36,258 bases of DNA from an uncultured Muribaculaceae bacterium (GCA_947626355.1 CANQRV010000026.1:1-36258); one strand, 5' to 3'. Counted from the stretch's first letter, positions 16,864-26,685 are shown. Numbers and translations are program-made. Notes: generated by a model not told the origin, from the letters alone.

Positions 16864-18837
16864 TCACTTGCGGAGAGGCTTCACGCGGCGGCTGTCCCAG
16901 ATGAAATAGCCTATCAGCAGCGCGTATGCCACGCAACCGAGTATCTGCGTCGTCTCGTAGGAAGCGGGGTTCACATACTCGAAGCCTGCGAAGCGGGTGA
17001 TGGCGGCGAAGACACCGAAGAGGGCGCCGCCGGCGATCAGACCGGAAGCCAGGAGCGTGCCGCGGTCGCGGCGGGCGTCGTTGACGGCCTGGTCGTTCGA
17101 TGAGTTGCTGACGAAATAGGAGACGGCACCGCCCACCAGCATCGGGGTGTTGAGCTGCAGCGGAATGAACATGCCGAGGCAGAAGGCCAGCGCGGGCACG
17201 CCGAGCCAGTTGAGGATGAGGGCGAGGATAGCGCCCACCATATATAGTATCCAGGGTGTGTCGCCACCCATCATCAGGGGCTCGATCACCTTGGCCATGG
17301 CGTTGGCCTGCGGAGCCACGAGGGCGTTGTCGCCCGAGAAACCGTAGACCTGGTTGAGCACCATAATCACGCCGCCGACGGTGGCTGCCGAGACGAGGGT
17401 GCCGAGGAATTTCCAGCTCTCCTGCTTGCGGGGTGTGGATCCGAGCCAGTAGCCGATCTTGAGGTCGGTGACGAATCCGCCGGCCATAGAGAGTGCCGTG
17501 CAGACCACGCCGCCGATCACCATGGAGGCCACGATGCCCGAGGTGCCGTTGAGGCCGATGCCCACGAAGATCGCGGAGGCGATGATCAGGGTCATAAGCG
17601 TCATGCCGCTCACGGGGTTGCTGCCCACGATGGCGATGGCGTTGGCGGCCACGGTGGTGAAGAGGAAGGCGATGAGGGTCACCACAAGCCATGCCACGGC
17701 GGCCTGCCAGAAGGTGGAGATCACGCCACACCAGAAGAAGATGAGCACTGCCACCAGGGCCAGCACGATGAAGAACACCACCTGCTTCATGGAGATGTCG
17801 AGCTGCCAGCGCACTTCCTTCACGCTCGACGACTTACCCTTGAGCTCACGGCCCGCGAGGCCTACGGCCTGGCGGATGATGGGCCATGACTTGATAATGC
17901 CGATCACGCCGGCCATGGCGATGCCGCCGATGCCGATCATGCGTGCGTAGTCCTTGAAGATGGCGTCGGGAGCCATAGCCTGGAATTCAGGCGAGCCGTA
18001 GGTGCCCAGCAGAGGAATCACGATCCACCACACGAAGATGGAGCCGGCGAAGATCACGAAGGCGTATTTGAGCCCCACGATGTAGCCGAGGCCCAGCAGC
18101 GCCGCGCCTGTGTTGCAGCTGAGCACGAGGCGCGTTTTCTCTGCAAGCGCCTGACCCCAGGCCGAGGCGGTGCTGGTGACTGTCTCGGCCCACCAGCCGA
18201 AGGTGGCCACGAGATAGTCGTAGACGCCGCCTATCAGAGAGGCGACCACCAGGGTCTTGGCCTGCCCACCCGTGTCGTCGGAGCCCTGTCCGGAGATCAG
18301 CACCTGCGTGGTGGCAGTAGCCTCCGGGAACGGATACTTGCCGTGCATGTCCTTCACGAAATATTTCCTGAACGGGATGAAGAACAGGATTCCGAGGATG
18401 CCGCCGAGCAACGAGCTCAGGAAGATCTGATAGAACTGCACGGTGATGTCGGGATACTTGGCCTGCAGGATGAAGAGCGCCGGCAGGGTGAAGATGGCGC
18501 CCGCCACGATCACGCCAGAACAGGCGCCGATGCTCTGGATGATGACGTTCTGCCCGAGGGCGTTCTTCTTGCCAAGGGCGTTGCTGAGGCCCACGGCGAT
18601 GATGGCGATTGGAATGGCCGCCTCAAACACCTGGCCCACCTTCAGGCCCAGATAGGCGGCAGCCGCACTGAAGATGACGGCCATCAGAAGGCCCGTGCCC
18701 ACGGAATAGGGAGTGACCTCCTTCTGGTCGTGGGCCGGAGACATCACGGGCACATACTGCTCGTCGGCCCCCAGCTCGCGGAAGGCGTTCTCGGGCAGCC
18801 CGGTGCCTGTGGTAAGGTTTTCTTCGGTTTCTTTCAT
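16864..18837 (-). CDS. OPT family oligopeptide transporter
   Basis: 657 aa inner-membrane secondary transporter, length typical of prokaryotic OPT proteins. The N-terminal 45 residues are polar (PENAFRELGADEQYVPVMSP), then about 14-16 hydrophobic helices follow. Family stretches visible are SAAAAYLGLKVGQVFEAAIPIAII, ALGQNVIIQSIGACSGVIVAGAIFT, the KYPFPEATATTQVL loop and a C-terminal YFIWDSRRVKPLRK. Studied OPT proteins carry small peptides or metal chelates with protons; substrate here is unknown. The gene stands alone: terminator downstream, a 279-base divergent region upstream shared with the receptor gene at 19117. Confidence 0.93.
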   Translation of the reverse strand: MKETEENLTTGTGLPENAFRELGADEQYVPVMSPAHDQKEVTPYSVGTGLLMAVIFSAAAAYLGLKVGQVFEAAIPIAIIAVGLSNALGKKNALGQNVIIQSIGACSGVIVAGAIFTLPALFILQAKYPDITVQFYQIFLSSLLGGILGILFFIPFRKYFVKDMHGKYPFPEATATTQVLISGQGSDDTGGQAKTLVVASLIGGVYDYLVATFGWWAETVTSTASAWGQALAEKTRLVLSCNTGAALLGLGYIVGLKYAFVIFAGSIFVWWIVIPLLGTYGSPEFQAMAPDAIFKDYARMIGIGGIAMAGVIGIIKSWPIIRQAVGLAGRELKGKSSSVKEVRWQLDISMKQVVFFIVLALVAVLIFFWCGVISTFWQAAVAWLVVTLIAFLFTTVAANAIAIVGSNPVSGMTLMTLIIASAIFVGIGLNGTSGIVASMVIGGVVCTALSMAGGFVTDLKIGYWLGSTPRKQESWKFLGTLVSAATVGGVIMVLNQVYGFSGDNALVAPQANAMAKVIEPLMMGGDTPWILYMVGAILALILNWLGVPALAFCLGMFIPLQLNTPMLVGGAVSYFVSNSSNDQAVNDARRDRGTLLASGLIAGGALFGVFAAITRFAGFEYVNPASYETTQILGCVAYALLIGYFIWDSRRVKPLRK

Positions 18838-19116
18838 TTTGTTTCTATGATTTTAGGTTGATTGTCAATTCGTTGCAACAGTCATGCAGGCCAGACAGGC
18901 GTCACGTTGACGCCTCCGGCGGTGAGCTTCTCATGGTTGCATCTGCGAATTTAATATTTTTTTTGCAATACAGGGCATATTTGCATATCAATAATCGACA
19001 TATAATCTTAGAAGCCCAAACCTGAGAAAATGCCCGTCCCGATTAAACCTTGCATGGATATAAGGGTCAGTAATGACGGACAACAACGATAACAATCCGC
19101 GATCACAACTAAGACA

Positions 19117-21579
19117 ATGACTCGAAAGATACTGTATGCCCTGCTGCTCGGCGTGATGCCGGCGGCGGCGTTGGCCGACGGCGTGATTACCGGCCAGATC
19201 ATTAGCAAGGAAAGCGGCGAGCCCCTCGATTTCGTGAACGTGCAGCTCGCCGACGCCAACGGCAAACGGATGGCCGTCGGCACCAGCTCCGATGAGAACG
19301 GCCATTTCGCCCTCCCGAAGGTGAAGGACGGCGACTACACCGTCATAATCTCCAATATGGGAAGCGTTACCCAGGAGCGCCCCGTGAAGGTGGCGGGTGC
19401 CAATGTCGACATAGGCACTGTGAAGCTCGCCGAAGACACCAAGATGCTTCAGGAAGTGGTGGTGGAGGGCGTCAGGAGCCAGATGCGCTTCGAGCTCGAC
19501 AAGAAGGTCTTCACTGTCGACGCCAACATCTCGGCGGCAGGCATCAGCGCCAGCGAGCTCCTCGAGTCGATTCCCTCGGTGGAGGTGGATCAGGACGGCG
19601 AGGTGTCGCTGCGCGGCAACAGCTCCGTGACCGTATGGATCAACGGCAAGGACTCCGGCCTCACCGCCGACAACCGCGCCCAGATCCTCGAGCAGATCCC
19701 CGCCGAGAGCATCGAGCGCGTGGAGGTCATCACCAATCCCTCCGCCAAGTTCAGCCCCGAGGGCACCGCCGGAATCATCAACATCGTGCTCAAGAAGGAC
19801 ACGCGCGCCGGATATTTCGGCAGCACGGAGCTCTCCGCCAACAGCCGCGGCGGAGGCAATCTCGGAGCCAACGTCAATTTCAATTCCGGCCGCTGGGAGA
19901 CTTTCGCCGGCCTCGGCCTCCGAATGCGCCACCACAACGGCGGCTCGACGATGGAACGTGACTACGCCGACGGCTTCTTCACCGACTCCCGCGGCGAGAG
20001 CCGCAACCACGGCAACAACATATTCCTCCGCCTCGGTGCCACCTACCACCTCACCGACCGCGATGAGTTCTCCCTCTCCGGGTTCGGCATGCTCGGCCAC
20101 CGCTGGGGCCACAACTCCACCCTCTATACCTCCGACCTGCCGGGCCAGTGGACGCTGAACCACAACCTCACCCGCGAGCGCGGCGACATGCGCGGCACTC
20201 ACGCCGAGCTCGGCTATATCCACCGCTGGACCGACGACCACCACCTCGACCTCTCCCTGGCCTACAACCACTGGGGAGGACCCAACCACAATTCATATCT
20301 CCAGGAGATGGAATACGCCGACGACAGCGGCGAGAGCCTGCTCCGCGACCAGACACAGGACATCGGCGTCAACTCCATCGAGGCAAAGGCCGACTACACC
20401 CTCAAGATCGCCAAGGCCTACCGGCTCGAGGCCGGCTTCAACGGCAACTACAACCACGAGAACACCCCCGTCAGCGTCATGCAGTCGATCGACGGCTCAC
20501 AGCCCGCCATCAATCCCGACCTCTACAACCGGTTTATCTACAACAACAATATCTCGGCGCTCTACGCCACATTCGGAGGCACGGTGGGCAAGCTCAGCTT
20601 CTCGGGCGGCATCCGCAGCGAGGCGTGGCAGGTGCGCACCCGCTCGCTCGCCTACGGCCAGAGCGAGGCCGAGGTGCCTCTCTACAGGAAGAACTTCTTC
20701 GCCCTCTTCCCCTCGGCCTACATCTCCTACAGCCTCCCCTGCGACAACGAGCTGCAGGTGAACTACACCCGCCGCATCCGCCGTCCATGGGGGGGCCAGC
20801 TCAACTCCTTCCACGACATCTCCGACCCCACCAACGTTTCCTTTGGTAATCCCGAGCTCCAGCCGCAGTATTCCAACTCCTTCGAGCTCAACTACATCAA
20901 GACCTGGACCTACCACATGCTCAGCGTCTCGGCATACATGCGAACCACATCCAACATGATGAACCGCATCCGATACCTCGACGGCGGCGTGATGTACAGC
21001 ACTTTCGCCAATATCGCCGACGAGAACAATTCCGGTTGCGAGATTGTGTCGAAAAACTCCTTCGCAGGCGGAAAGCTCGACGTCACAACCACCGTAAACC
21101 TCTACAACAACCACATCAGCGGCTGGCACTACGACTTCACGGCCGAGAGCGGCAACATCATACCCCTCGACGGCAAGTCGCAGAACAGCTTCGCGTGGGA
21201 TGCCCGCGTGATGGCCAGCGTGCGTCTCCCCTGGGGTCTCGGCCTCCAGGCCTCCGGCAACTACCGCTCGAAGCAGCTCGAGGCCCAGGGTTCGCGCCAG
21301 GGCGGCTGGAGCGTCGACGCCGGAGTCCGCAAAGCCTTCGGCAACTGGACTGTAAGCCTCAACTGCCGCGACATCTTCGACTCCCGCAAGTTCAGGAACA
21401 CAATCTCCGGCACCGACTATACGGAGCGCAAAGAGAGATGGCGCAACGGTCGTACGCTGCGCCTCACTGTGAAATACTCTTTCGGCAACATGAAGAGCAA
21501 GATGCCCAAGGAGCGCCCCGGCGGCGACGGCGATGACTCCTTCGACGGCAGCGGCTACAGCTCCGAAGGCATGGAGTGA
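19117..21579 (+). CDS. TonB-dependent receptor-like outer-membrane protein (CarboxypepD_reg + OMP_b-brl type)
   Basis: 820 aa. Signal peptide 1-20 (LLLGVMPAAALA); a carboxypeptidase-regulatory-like beta domain at about 23-105 (GVITGQIISKESGEPLDFVNVQLADANGK, then GHFALPKVKDGDYTVIIS); a plug domain at about 115-230 (SELLESIPSVEVDQDGEVSLRGNSSVTVWINGK, NPSAKFSPEGTAGIINIVLKK); and a large barrel of the OMP_b-brl family. A glycine/aspartate-rich acidic tail of about 25 residues follows the last barrel strand KYSFGNMK. No SusD partner is nearby, so it is unlikely to be a classical SusC glycan importer. Ligand unknown. Its stop abuts the stop of the convergent gene at 21580. Confidence 0.9.
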   Translation: MTRKILYALLLGVMPAAALADGVITGQIISKESGEPLDFVNVQLADANGKRMAVGTSSDENGHFALPKVKDGDYTVIISNMGSVTQERPVKVAGANVDIGTVKLAEDTKMLQEVVVEGVRSQMRFELDKKVFTVDANISAAGISASELLESIPSVEVDQDGEVSLRGNSSVTVWINGKDSGLTADNRAQILEQIPAESIERVEVITNPSAKFSPEGTAGIINIVLKKDTRAGYFGSTELSANSRGGGNLGANVNFNSGRWETFAGLGLRMRHHNGGSTMERDYADGFFTDSRGESRNHGNNIFLRLGATYHLTDRDEFSLSGFGMLGHRWGHNSTLYTSDLPGQWTLNHNLTRERGDMRGTHAELGYIHRWTDDHHLDLSLAYNHWGGPNHNSYLQEMEYADDSGESLLRDQTQDIGVNSIEAKADYTLKIAKAYRLEAGFNGNYNHENTPVSVMQSIDGSQPAINPDLYNRFIYNNNISALYATFGGTVGKLSFSGGIRSEAWQVRTRSLAYGQSEAEVPLYRKNFFALFPSAYISYSLPCDNELQVNYTRRIRRPWGGQLNSFHDISDPTNVSFGNPELQPQYSNSFELNYIKTWTYHMLSVSAYMRTTSNMMNRIRYLDGGVMYSTFANIADENNSGCEIVSKNSFAGGKLDVTTTVNLYNNHISGWHYDFTAESGNIIPLDGKSQNSFAWDARVMASVRLPWGLGLQASGNYRSKQLEAQGSRQGGWSVDAGVRKAFGNWTVSLNCRDIFDSRKFRNTISGTDYTERKERWRNGRTLRLTVKYSFGNMKSKMPKERPGGDGDDSFDGSGYSSEGME

Positions 21580-22080
21580 TTAGAGGTTGAAGTAGTAGGT
21601 GCCTGTCGACAGGACGGTGTAGAAGTCGAATGTCGATCCGTTGAGGTAGTAGGTCGTGTTGTAAGCCGGCTGGTCAACTCCGCGGTCCCACATGTCGGTC
21701 CAGGGGTTCCAGGCATTGATCACCGTGACGTCGTAGTTGACGCCGTTGAAGGTGTATGCCACGTGGAGCGGCAGGGTGCGCCATATCCCCCTCGCGTCAT
21801 AGCCGCAGGCCATGACGTTGGTGGTGCCCTGGTTCTGCCAGTCGGGATACGAGTTGTTGATGATCACCGACGGGGAGTTATACCATCCGCCGGTGCCCCA
21901 CGGACTCCCCCACGCCGATGGTGGCGGAGGGCCCGGGTTCCACCCTATGCCGTTGGGCGCCGGATTGAAACTGCCTCCCGAGCCGGGAGCCGGAAGGCTG
22001 TTCTGGGCATTCACCGATGCCGTGGCCATGGCCGTCAGAAATATGGCCGCCATCACCCGCGTTATGACTCTGCTTTTCAT
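21580..22080 (-). CDS. Gly/Pro/Asn-rich secreted protein of unknown function
   Basis: 166 aa from the ATG at 22080. GGAG at 22088-22091 (within AAAGGAG) is 7 bases from this ATG and only 1 base from the alternative ATG at 22086, so the ribosome site favours 22080. Signal peptide ends about ATASVNAQ. The mature part begins with a flexible region rich in Gly, Pro, Ser, Asn and Trp (SLPAPGSGGSFNPAPNGIGW), then a beta-rich domain with repeated aromatic and Asn/Asp turns (VAYTFNGVNYDVTVINAW ... YYLNGSTFDFY), ending TGTYYFNL. No family recognised. Stop TAA lies immediately next to the TGA of the receptor gene, so no separate terminator fits between. Confidence 0.7.
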   Translation of the reverse strand: MKSRVITRVMAAIFLTAMATASVNAQNSLPAPGSGGSFNPAPNGIGWNPGPPPPSAWGSPWGTGGWYNSPSVIINNSYPDWQNQGTTNVMACGYDARGIWRTLPLHVAYTFNGVNYDVTVINAWNPWTDMWDRGVDQPAYNTTYYLNGSTFDFYTVLSTGTYYFNL

Positions 22081-22171
22081 TTTCATTCTCCTTTCTTTTA
22101 TACCTTATAAACAAAAACCGCCGGGATTGGTTTTATTAGCCGATTTTAAGAAATTTTATCTTGACAAGTCA

Positions 22172-22201
22172 TTGCGGTACCATAGAAAATTGCTAACTTT
22201 G
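22172..22201 (+). promoter_or_regulatory. Promoter of mdh
   Basis: TTG at 22172-22174, 19 bases, TAACTTTG at 22194-22201, close to consensus. The ATG of mdh follows 31 bases later. Confidence 0.75.
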
Positions 22202-22232
22202 AAACCAGAAACAAACCCTTAAAAATTTAGAT

Positions 22233-23246
22233 ATGGAATTTCTCACAGAGGATAAACTCGTGATCGTCGGCGCTGCCGGCATGATCGGCTCCAACATGGC
22301 TCAGACAGCTGCCATGATGCACCTCACCCCCAACATCTGCCTGTATGACGTCTTCAGCGCCGAAGGCGTGGCAAAGGAAATGCGTCAGTGTGGTTTCGAC
22401 GACATCAACTTCACCAGCACCACCGATGCCGCAGAGGCTTTCAAGGATGCTAAATACATCATCTCCTCCGGTGGCGCACCCCGTAAGGAGGGCATGACCC
22501 GCGAGGACCTTCTCGCCGGCAACTCCAAGGTTGCCGAGGAGCTCGGCCAGAACATCAAGAAATACTGCCCGGATGCTAAATTCCTCGTGGTCATCTTCAA
22601 CCCCGCCGACATCACCGGCCTCGTGGCCCTCATCCACAGCGGCCTCAAGCCCAACCAGGTCGCCACTCTCGCCGCCCTTGACTCCACTCGTCTCAAGGAG
22701 GCTCTCGCACAGCACTTCGGCGTCAGCCAGTCGGTTGTGAAGAACGCCTACACCTACGGCGGACACGGCGAGAAGATGGCCGTATTCGCAAGCCCGACGA
22801 CTGTCGACGGCAAGAAGCTCACCGACATCATCGCCGCCAAAGAGACTGTCAACGGCCGCGGCCTTTCCCAGATCGAATGGGAGCAGATGCAGAAAGAGGT
22901 CACCCAGGGTGGTGCCAAGATCATCGAGCTCCGTCGCCGCAGCTCATTCCAGAGCCCCGCTTATCTCTCCGTGGAGATGATGGCCGCAGCTATGGGTGGC
23001 AAGGAGTTTGAGTATCCTGTAGGAACATACGCCGACACAGCCCGCTTCAACCACGTGATGATGGCCATGCCTTCAGTGATCAACGCCGACGGCGTCTACA
23101 CAAAGGCTATCGCCGGCACTCCCGAGGAGATGGCTGCCCTCCAGGCCAGCTACGAGCACCTCTGCAAGATGCGCGACGAAGTCATCGCCATGGGCGTGCT
23201 TCCTCCCGTTGAGAAGTGGCACGACCTCAACCCCAACCTCGACTGA
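22233..23246 (+). CDS. mdh: Malate dehydrogenase
   Basis: 337 aa NAD-dependent enzyme interconverting malate and oxaloacetate, central to the reductive succinate pathway of Bacteroidales. The Rossmann dinucleotide motif GAAGMIG is at residues 13-19; the mobile-loop arginines appear in GGAPRKEGMTREDLLAGNS; FNPADITG is the conserved Asn region; the catalytic His is in YGGHGEKM. Length and N-terminus are those of the Bacteroides-type enzyme, which is lactate/malate-dehydrogenase-like but lacks the lactate-type Gln pattern. The gene is monocistronic, between its own promoter and the hairpin at 23287-23312. Confidence 0.93.
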   Translation: MEFLTEDKLVIVGAAGMIGSNMAQTAAMMHLTPNICLYDVFSAEGVAKEMRQCGFDDINFTSTTDAAEAFKDAKYIISSGGAPRKEGMTREDLLAGNSKVAEELGQNIKKYCPDAKFLVVIFNPADITGLVALIHSGLKPNQVATLAALDSTRLKEALAQHFGVSQSVVKNAYTYGGHGEKMAVFASPTTVDGKKLTDIIAAKETVNGRGLSQIEWEQMQKEVTQGGAKIIELRRRSSFQSPAYLSVEMMAAAMGGKEFEYPVGTYADTARFNHVMMAMPSVINADGVYTKAIAGTPEEMAALQASYEHLCKMRDEVIAMGVLPPVEKWHDLNPNLD

Positions 23247-23280
23247 TCGCTTTGCGGTTGTCAATACCGCCGTCACTCAT

Positions 23281-23312
23281 AAAAAAACGCCGCTCGGGAG
23301 CGGCGTTTTTTT
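23281..23312 (+). terminator. Terminator of mdh
   Basis: ACGCCGCT (23287-23294), loop CGGG, AGCGGCGT (23299-23306), followed by a run of seven T and preceded by seven A, so it can act in both directions. It stands between mdh and the 3' end of the convergent broken gene. Confidence 0.9.
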
Positions 23313-23328
23313 ATTCCACTATCCCGGT

Positions 23329-24926
23329 TCATTCAACTGTCCAGCTTACGATATTCCGCTCTGCCGACGAGAATTCCACGCCGACCCTGACGATTCTCCG
23401 TGAATCGCTGAGCTACCGGTCGGCATAATGTTTTTCCTCTATCTGCGACAGCGCGTTCTCCGCCGTGTGATCCACCTTGAATTCGATGACATAGATATAC
23501 CGGCTCGTCTCCACTGTCATATCGATCCGCCCCTGACTTGTGTGCATCTCGCAGTTGACGCTCATTCCCGTCAACCTGCATAATATATATATATGACGTC
23601 TCTGAATCTCCCCTCATGCACTTTCAGTCCGCTCTCGCTGTAAGGCACTCCGGCAATCAGCGATTTAAGGATTATCATGAACCGGTCCAGATTGCCTCGC
23701 TCAAGCTACTCGACACATTCTGTGACCACCCTTACATTCTCGGCGCTCTCATCACGGTTGACGTAGAACGGGAACAGCGCTTCAGCGAAGGCATCTGCCA
23801 CTTCCTCGTTAGGAAAGCCCAGCTTGTAGACCGTTCGCCTCCCTTCCCGTCCGGCATCCTTTATCGTGAGATATCCGCTTTGAAACAGCAGCGGGATAGG
23901 ATCCTTGAATGCCGGATCAAGACCGAGCAGCTCGCTTTCCGTGCGTACGGATCCCTCAATGGTGGAGAGATTCACCTGGTGGTCGCGGAGCAGTTCGACA
24001 AGCATCGTCGGTGTACCGGTCATAAACCAGTAGTCGGCGAAGCGCTCCGACTCCATCACGCTGAGAAGACTGAACGGATTGTAGATTCCCTCCGTCTTCC
24101 TTTCTGAAAACCGGTAGCCGTCATATTTGCGCTTCAGCATGCCGCACGTCTCCTCCCGTGTCATACCCTCGCTCTCCGCCAGCCGCTCTATCCCCTCGCT
24201 CATATCCGACATAAGTTCCGATTCCGTGATGCCGCAGATAGAGTTGTAGGCCGGCTCGAGCGTGATGTCGCGTAGGTTGTTGAGATCGGAGAATACGCTC
24301 ACTTTGCCGAATTTGGTGACACCCGTCAGGAACGCGAAGCGTATATACGGGTCGCAGCTCTTCAGCACCCCGTAGAATCCCTTGAGCATATCCCTGAATC
24401 TATTCAGCCGCTCGCTTCTTTCCTTGCCGAGATTCTGGAGCAGCGGTTTGTCATACTCATCTATCAGGATCACCACCTGACGCCCGGTCTGCTTCCAGAT
24501 AGACTTTATCACGGTCGCGAATCGGATACCGAGATCGGGAACCTGCGGCTCGACTCCATAAATAGTCTCCCATTCGCGGAGATAACTGTCAATCTGGGCA
24601 TAAAGAGACTCATCGTCCTGAGTGTAGTCCTGGGCATTCAGGTCCAGGTGTAGCACCGGATACTCCTGCCATTCCACATCTTCATGGCCATCTATGGCGA
24701 GACCCTTGAAAAGCTCACGCTTCCCCAGGAAGAAAGCCTCAAGCGTAGACAGAAACAGGCTTTTCCCGAAGCGTCGCGGACGGCTCAGAAAATAATAACC
24801 GCTCTTTTTGGCGAGGCGGTAGACAAATTCCGTCTTGTCGACATACAGGAAATTGTTTCGGATTATCTTCTCGAAGCTCTGTATGCCTATCGGATATTCC
24901 TTATGTTCACTCATGTTGATGGCCAT
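23329..24926 (-). pseudogene. AAA-ATPase_like / PDDEXK_9 family gene, disrupted by two TAG codons and a frameshift
   Basis: The full homologous frame runs from ATG 24926 (or 24914, MSEHKEYPIGIQ, which fits the family start better) to TGA at 23329. The first 406 codons are open: degenerate Walker A RPRRFGKS, Walker B VVILIDEYD, FLTGVTKFGKVSVFSDLNNL. Then TAG at 23706-23708 interrupts the sequence just after VVTECVE; the same frame continues LERGNLDRF ... SLIAGVPYSESG. In the alternating TA run at 23582-23594 the frame is lost; removing one TA unit restores VIYILCRLTGMS and then HTSQGRIDM, matching the intact relative at 1-1017. A second TAG at 23413-23415 falls in EKHYADR-stop-LSDSRR. Nuclease residues (RID, EFK) survive. 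The N-terminal 406 aa could still be made as an ATPase fragment. Confidence 0.9.
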
Positions 24927-24942
24927 TTGATTTATACTGCTG

Positions 24943-24950
24943 CAAATGTA
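24943..24950 (-). promoter_or_regulatory. Possible -7 element for the broken AAA/PDDEXK gene
   Basis: Minus strand TACATTTG matches TAnnTTTG, 17 bases ahead of the ATG at 24926 and 29 ahead of the one at 24914. No TTTG occurs at the expected -33 position, so the call is tentative. Confidence 0.4.
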
Positions 24951-25026
24951 ACCAAATTATTTGAATTTCCACTGCTTCACTATTCACTCTTAACCCTTCA
25001 CTCTTGCACGAAGTGTGCATAGCGCC

Positions 25027-25057
25027 TTGGCGCTTTGAAAAATAATTTTTACCTTTG
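25027..25057 (+). promoter_or_regulatory. Promoter of the glycyl-tRNA synthetase gene
   Basis: TTG at 25027-25029, 20 bases, TACCTTTG at 25050-25057. Leader of about 75 bases to the ATG at 25141. The -33 element lies just after a small hairpin repeat (GCACGAAGTGTGC, 25006-25018). Confidence 0.6.
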
Positions 25058-25140
25058 CATCGTAAATTACTGTCGGCATGCCGCCAATGGCCCACAAACT
25101 GGCGCCAACGCCCAGCCGACCCTCATTTTCAGTTCTAAAA

Positions 25141-26685
25141 ATGGCAAAACAGGAAGACGTCTTCAAGACAATAGTGGCCCATGCCAAGGAATATGGGTTT
25201 GTGTTTCAGTCGAGTGAAATCTACGATGGCCTATCCGCCGTCTACGACTACGGCCAGAACGGCGTAGAGCTAAAAAACAACATCAAGCGCTACTGGTGGG
25301 AAGCGATGACCATGCTCCACGACAACATCGTGGGCATCGACTCCGCCATCTTCATGCACCCCACCATCTGGAAAGCCTCAGGCCACGTCGACGCCTTCAA
25401 CGATCCCCTCATCGACAACAAGGACTCCAAGAAGCGCTACCGCGCCGACGTCCTCATCGAGGACGAGATAGCCAAGTTTGACGACAAGATCAACAAGGAG
25501 GTGGCGAAGGCCGCCAAGCGTTTCGGCGACAGCTTCGACGAGGCCATGTTCCGCCAGACCAATCCTCGAGTGCTCGAGCATCAGAAGAAGCGCGACGAGC
25601 TCCATGAGCGCTTCAGCGTGGCCATGAACGCCAACGACCTCGCCGGCCTCAAGCAGATCATCCTCGACTACGAGATCGCCGACCCCATCTCCGGCACCCG
25701 CAACTGGACCGACGTGCGCCAGTTCAACCTCATGTTCAAGACCGAAATGGGCTCCACGGCCGACGGCGCAATGGAGGTATATCTCCGCCCGGAGACAGCC
25801 CAGGGCATTTTCGTCAACTATCTCAACGTGCAGAAGACCGGCCGCATGCGCGTCCCCTTCGGCATCGCCCAGATCGGAAAGGCTTTCCGCAACGAGATCG
25901 TAGCCCGTCAGTTCATCTTCCGCATGAGGGAGTTCGAGCAGATGGAGATGCAGTTTTTCGTGCGCCCCGGCGAGGAGCTCAAGTGGTTTGACTTCTGGCG
26001 CCAGACGCGCCTGAAATGGCACAAGGCCCTTGGCCTCGGCGACGCCAAATACCGCTTCCACGACCACGAGAAGCTCGCCCACTACGCCAACGCCGCCACC
26101 GACATCGAGTTTCAGATGCCTTTCGGCTTCAAGGAGGTGGAGGGTATCCACTCCCGCACCAATTTCGACCTCTCGCAGCATGAGAAGTTCTCCGGAAAGA
26201 AGATACAGTATTTCGACCCGGAGCTCAACGATAGCTACACCCCCTACGTCATCGAGACCTCGATCGGCGTCGACCGCATGTTCCTCAGCGTGCTCTGCTC
26301 CAGCTACGAAGACCAGCCGCTGCCCGACGGCGACCACCGCGTGGTGCTCCACATCCCCGCGCCCCTCGCTCCGGTGAAATGCGCCGTGATGCCCCTCGTC
26401 CGCAAGGACGGCCTCCCCGAGAAGGCTCTTGAGATCCAGCACCGACTCCGCTTCGACTTCAAGACCTCGATCGACGAGAAGGACTCCATCGGCAAGCGCT
26501 ACCGCCGCCAGGACGCCATCGGAACCCCCTACTGCATCACGGTCGACCATCAGACCCTCGAGGACAACACCGTCACACTGCGCCACCGCGACTCCATGGA
26601 GCAGGAGCGCGTCAACATCGACGACCTCGAGCGCATCCTCGCAGAGAAGGTAAGCCTCAACAGCCTCCTACGCAAGCTCGTCTGA
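25141..26685 (+). CDS. glyQS: Glycine-tRNA ligase, homodimeric type
   Basis: 514 aa class II synthetase charging tRNA-Gly. This is the single-chain, alpha2 form rather than the alpha/beta two-gene form. Visible: N-terminal SSEIYDGLSAVYDYGQNGVELKNNIK with motif 1; an insertion of about 70 residues after HPTIWKASGHVDAFNDP; YLRPETAQGIFVNY; motif 2 as FRNEIVARQFIFRMREFEQME; motif 3 in TSIGVDRMFLSVL; and a C-terminal anticodon-binding domain (VVLHIPAPLAPVKCAVMPL ... RRQDAIGTPYCITVD). The start at 25141 begins MAKQEDVFKT, as in relatives; the longer in-frame ATG at 25078 adds unrelated residues. LemA follows after 36 bases. Confidence 0.95.
   Translation: MAKQEDVFKTIVAHAKEYGFVFQSSEIYDGLSAVYDYGQNGVELKNNIKRYWWEAMTMLHDNIVGIDSAIFMHPTIWKASGHVDAFNDPLIDNKDSKKRYRADVLIEDEIAKFDDKINKEVAKAAKRFGDSFDEAMFRQTNPRVLEHQKKRDELHERFSVAMNANDLAGLKQIILDYEIADPISGTRNWTDVRQFNLMFKTEMGSTADGAMEVYLRPETAQGIFVNYLNVQKTGRMRVPFGIAQIGKAFRNEIVARQFIFRMREFEQMEMQFFVRPGEELKWFDFWRQTRLKWHKALGLGDAKYRFHDHEKLAHYANAATDIEFQMPFGFKEVEGIHSRTNFDLSQHEKFSGKKIQYFDPELNDSYTPYVIETSIGVDRMFLSVLCSSYEDQPLPDGDHRVVLHIPAPLAPVKCAVMPLVRKDGLPEKALEIQHRLRFDFKTSIDEKDSIGKRYRRQDAIGTPYCITVDHQTLEDNTVTLRHRDSMEQERVNIDDLERILAEKVSLNSLLRKLV

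Noticed and set aside
18946-18953. TAAATTCG on the minus strand as the OPT gene promoter
   Set aside because: No -33 TTG/TTTG at a suitable distance and more than 100 bases from the ATG; too weak to list as a feature. The plus-strand promoter for the receptor gene at 19117 is also not identifiable in this 279-base gap.
23329-24926. Amber (TAG) recoding, since two of the three lesions are TAG
   Set aside because: There is also a frameshift, and no suppressor tRNA or recoding system is visible. Decay explains the pattern more simply.
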